DNA of 62,758 nucleotides, taken from assembly GCA_023428915.1 (NCBI GenBank), contig JAEYWL010000058.1, positions 1 to 62,758 of the forward strand, written 5' to 3'. This document shows, one piece after another, positions 62,042 through 62,758 of the stretch (positions within the stretch are counted from its first letter, which is position 1; each line of letters opens with the position of its first letter). A program made the translations under genes and the position numbers. Source of the DNA: Verrucomicrobiota bacterium. Its GTDB lineage: Bacteria > Chlamydiota > Chlamydiia > Chlamydiales > JAEYWL01. Under the pieces are notes generated by a model. That model made no database searches. It was given only the letters and a program-made list of their open reading frames with translations, and was not told where the DNA came from.

Positions 62042-62758
62042 TTGGCGCATCAAACACAGATATCAGTAAAAGACCTCTTAGAGGCCGGTGCACATTTTGG
62101 ACACCAGACACGCCGTTGGAACCCGAAAATGAAATGCTACATTTTCGAAGAACGCAACGGATTATACATCATCGATCTGGCAAAAACTTTGCAATTGATT
62201 CGCGTAGCTTGCGAATATGTAAAAGAGATCGTTGGCAAACATAAATCTATTCTAATCGTCGGCACTAAAAAACAGGCAAAAGCTGTTGTGCGCGAGCTAG
62301 CTGAACAGTGCGATGAATTCTACGTATGCGAGCGCTGGTTAGGCGGTATGCTGACTAACCTCTCAACTATCCGCCAGTCAGTAAAAAAACTGGAACGCAT
62401 TGAGAAAAGAATCGCAGCAGGCGGCGAAGGCCTTATTAAGAAAGAAATTGTACATCTTGGCAAAGACCAGGCTAAACTTGACCGCAACTTGTCCGGTGTG
62501 CGCAATATGCGTAAACCGCCAGGGCTTGTTATCGTTGTGGATCCAAGCAAAGAACACATTGCTGTGGCTGAAGCTAATAAACTCGGCATTCCTGTAATGG
62601 CATTGGTTGACACAAACTGCGATCCGGATCCAATCCAATACGTGATTCCTTGCAACGATGACGCTCTCAAGAGCATTAAGTTGATTCTGCAAGCCTTAGT
62701 AGATGCCATTAATGAGAAGAAAGCAGAAATGCGCGTGGCTGCCAGCAAAGGCGACAGG
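62042..62758 (+). CDS. rpsB: 30S ribosomal protein S2 (partial, cut by the window end)
   Basis: 239 codons are visible and the frame is open at the end. After the start it reads AHQTQISVKDLLEAGAHFGH, with QTRRWNPKMKCYIF, ERWLGGMLTNLSTIRQS and KPPGLVIVVDPSKEHIA, all S2 hallmarks. No ATG fits; TTG at 62042 is chosen because AAGGGA stands 7 bp upstream and the S2 N-terminus starts there. A five-codon frame (ATG at 62013, stop at 62030) lies just upstream. S2 binds the small-subunit body and is needed for translation initiation. Confidence 0.95.
   Translation, partial: MAHQTQISVKDLLEAGAHFGHQTRRWNPKMKCYIFEERNGLYIIDLAKTLQLIRVACEYVKEIVGKHKSILIVGTKKQAKAVVRELAEQCDEFYVCERWLGGMLTNLSTIRQSVKKLERIEKRIAAGGEGLIKKEIVHLGKDQAKLDRNLSGVRNMRKPPGLVIVVDPSKEHIAVAEANKLGIPVMALVDTNCDPDPIQYVIPCNDDALKSIKLILQALVDAINEKKAEMRVAASKGDR

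Noticed and set aside
1..62758. CRISPR array or prophage
   Set aside because: No direct repeats with regular spacers, no cas genes, no integrase or capsid genes were seen.

Overview
The window looks like a chromosomal segment of an environmental, amoeba-associated member of the Chlamydiae (Parachlamydiaceae/Waddliaceae type). Several gene neighbourhoods match Chlamydia as I remember it: dnaB, mnmG (gidA) and lplA in a row; a gspD-E-F-G type II secretion cluster; and a small membrane protein divergent from a 720-residue GreA fusion protein, like CT635/greA. The accessory genes are typical of protist symbionts: an F-box plus ankyrin-like protein, a PP2C phosphatase, a kinase-like protein and Sel1-repeat proteins. 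No plasmid, phage, transposase or CRISPR array is visible.

Layout. 1-188: nested palindrome. 269-4970: F-box/ankyrin protein and PP2C phosphatase (both minus). 5141-9848: sufB-C-D-S operon for Fe-S cluster assembly. 9914-14274: three tandem paralogous Sel1 proteins. 14313-19013: minus-strand Rsm22-like Fe-S methyltransferase, an unknown membrane-anchored protein, an APC permease and an MFS transporter. 19292-22851: two tandem secreted paralogs with a conserved C-terminal FN3-like module; a third paralog lies at 56651-58252. 22934-26961: OafA-type acyltransferase, tRNA-Ser(GGA), a zinc/manganese ABC importer, tRNA-Ser(GCU). 27019-29978: NDH-2 and a kinase-like protein. 30220-34494: dnaB, a 28-residue mS38/COX24-like peptide, mnmG and lplA. 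34981-45746: a minus-strand type II secretion operon (unknown protein, gspD, E, F, G, three minor pseudopilins, unknown protein). 45855-47977: mutY and a GT4 glycosyltransferase, coupled. 48208-58252: envelope genes (lipase-like hydrolase, WaaE-like transferase, outer-membrane barrel, DUF266-type transferase, YjbH-like protein, HEGGH membrane protease) with hemB among them. 58397-62758: CT635-like protein, greA fusion, rdgB, tRNA-Gly(UCC), start of rpsB (cut by the window end).

Two themes stand out. First, the non-coding spaces hold at least eight large imperfect palindromes or terminal-inverted-repeat units of roughly 70-240 bp. At least two share sequence, and one forms the 5' end of the yjbH-like reading frame. 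Second, all four pseudopilins of the type II secretion operon keep the TLLE-type core and +5 Glu but lack the usual Gly before the cleavage site. An orphan plus-strand intrinsic terminator with an upstream TATAAT box near 17.6-17.8 kb may mark an unannotated small RNA.

All functions come from reading motifs by eye; no database search was run.
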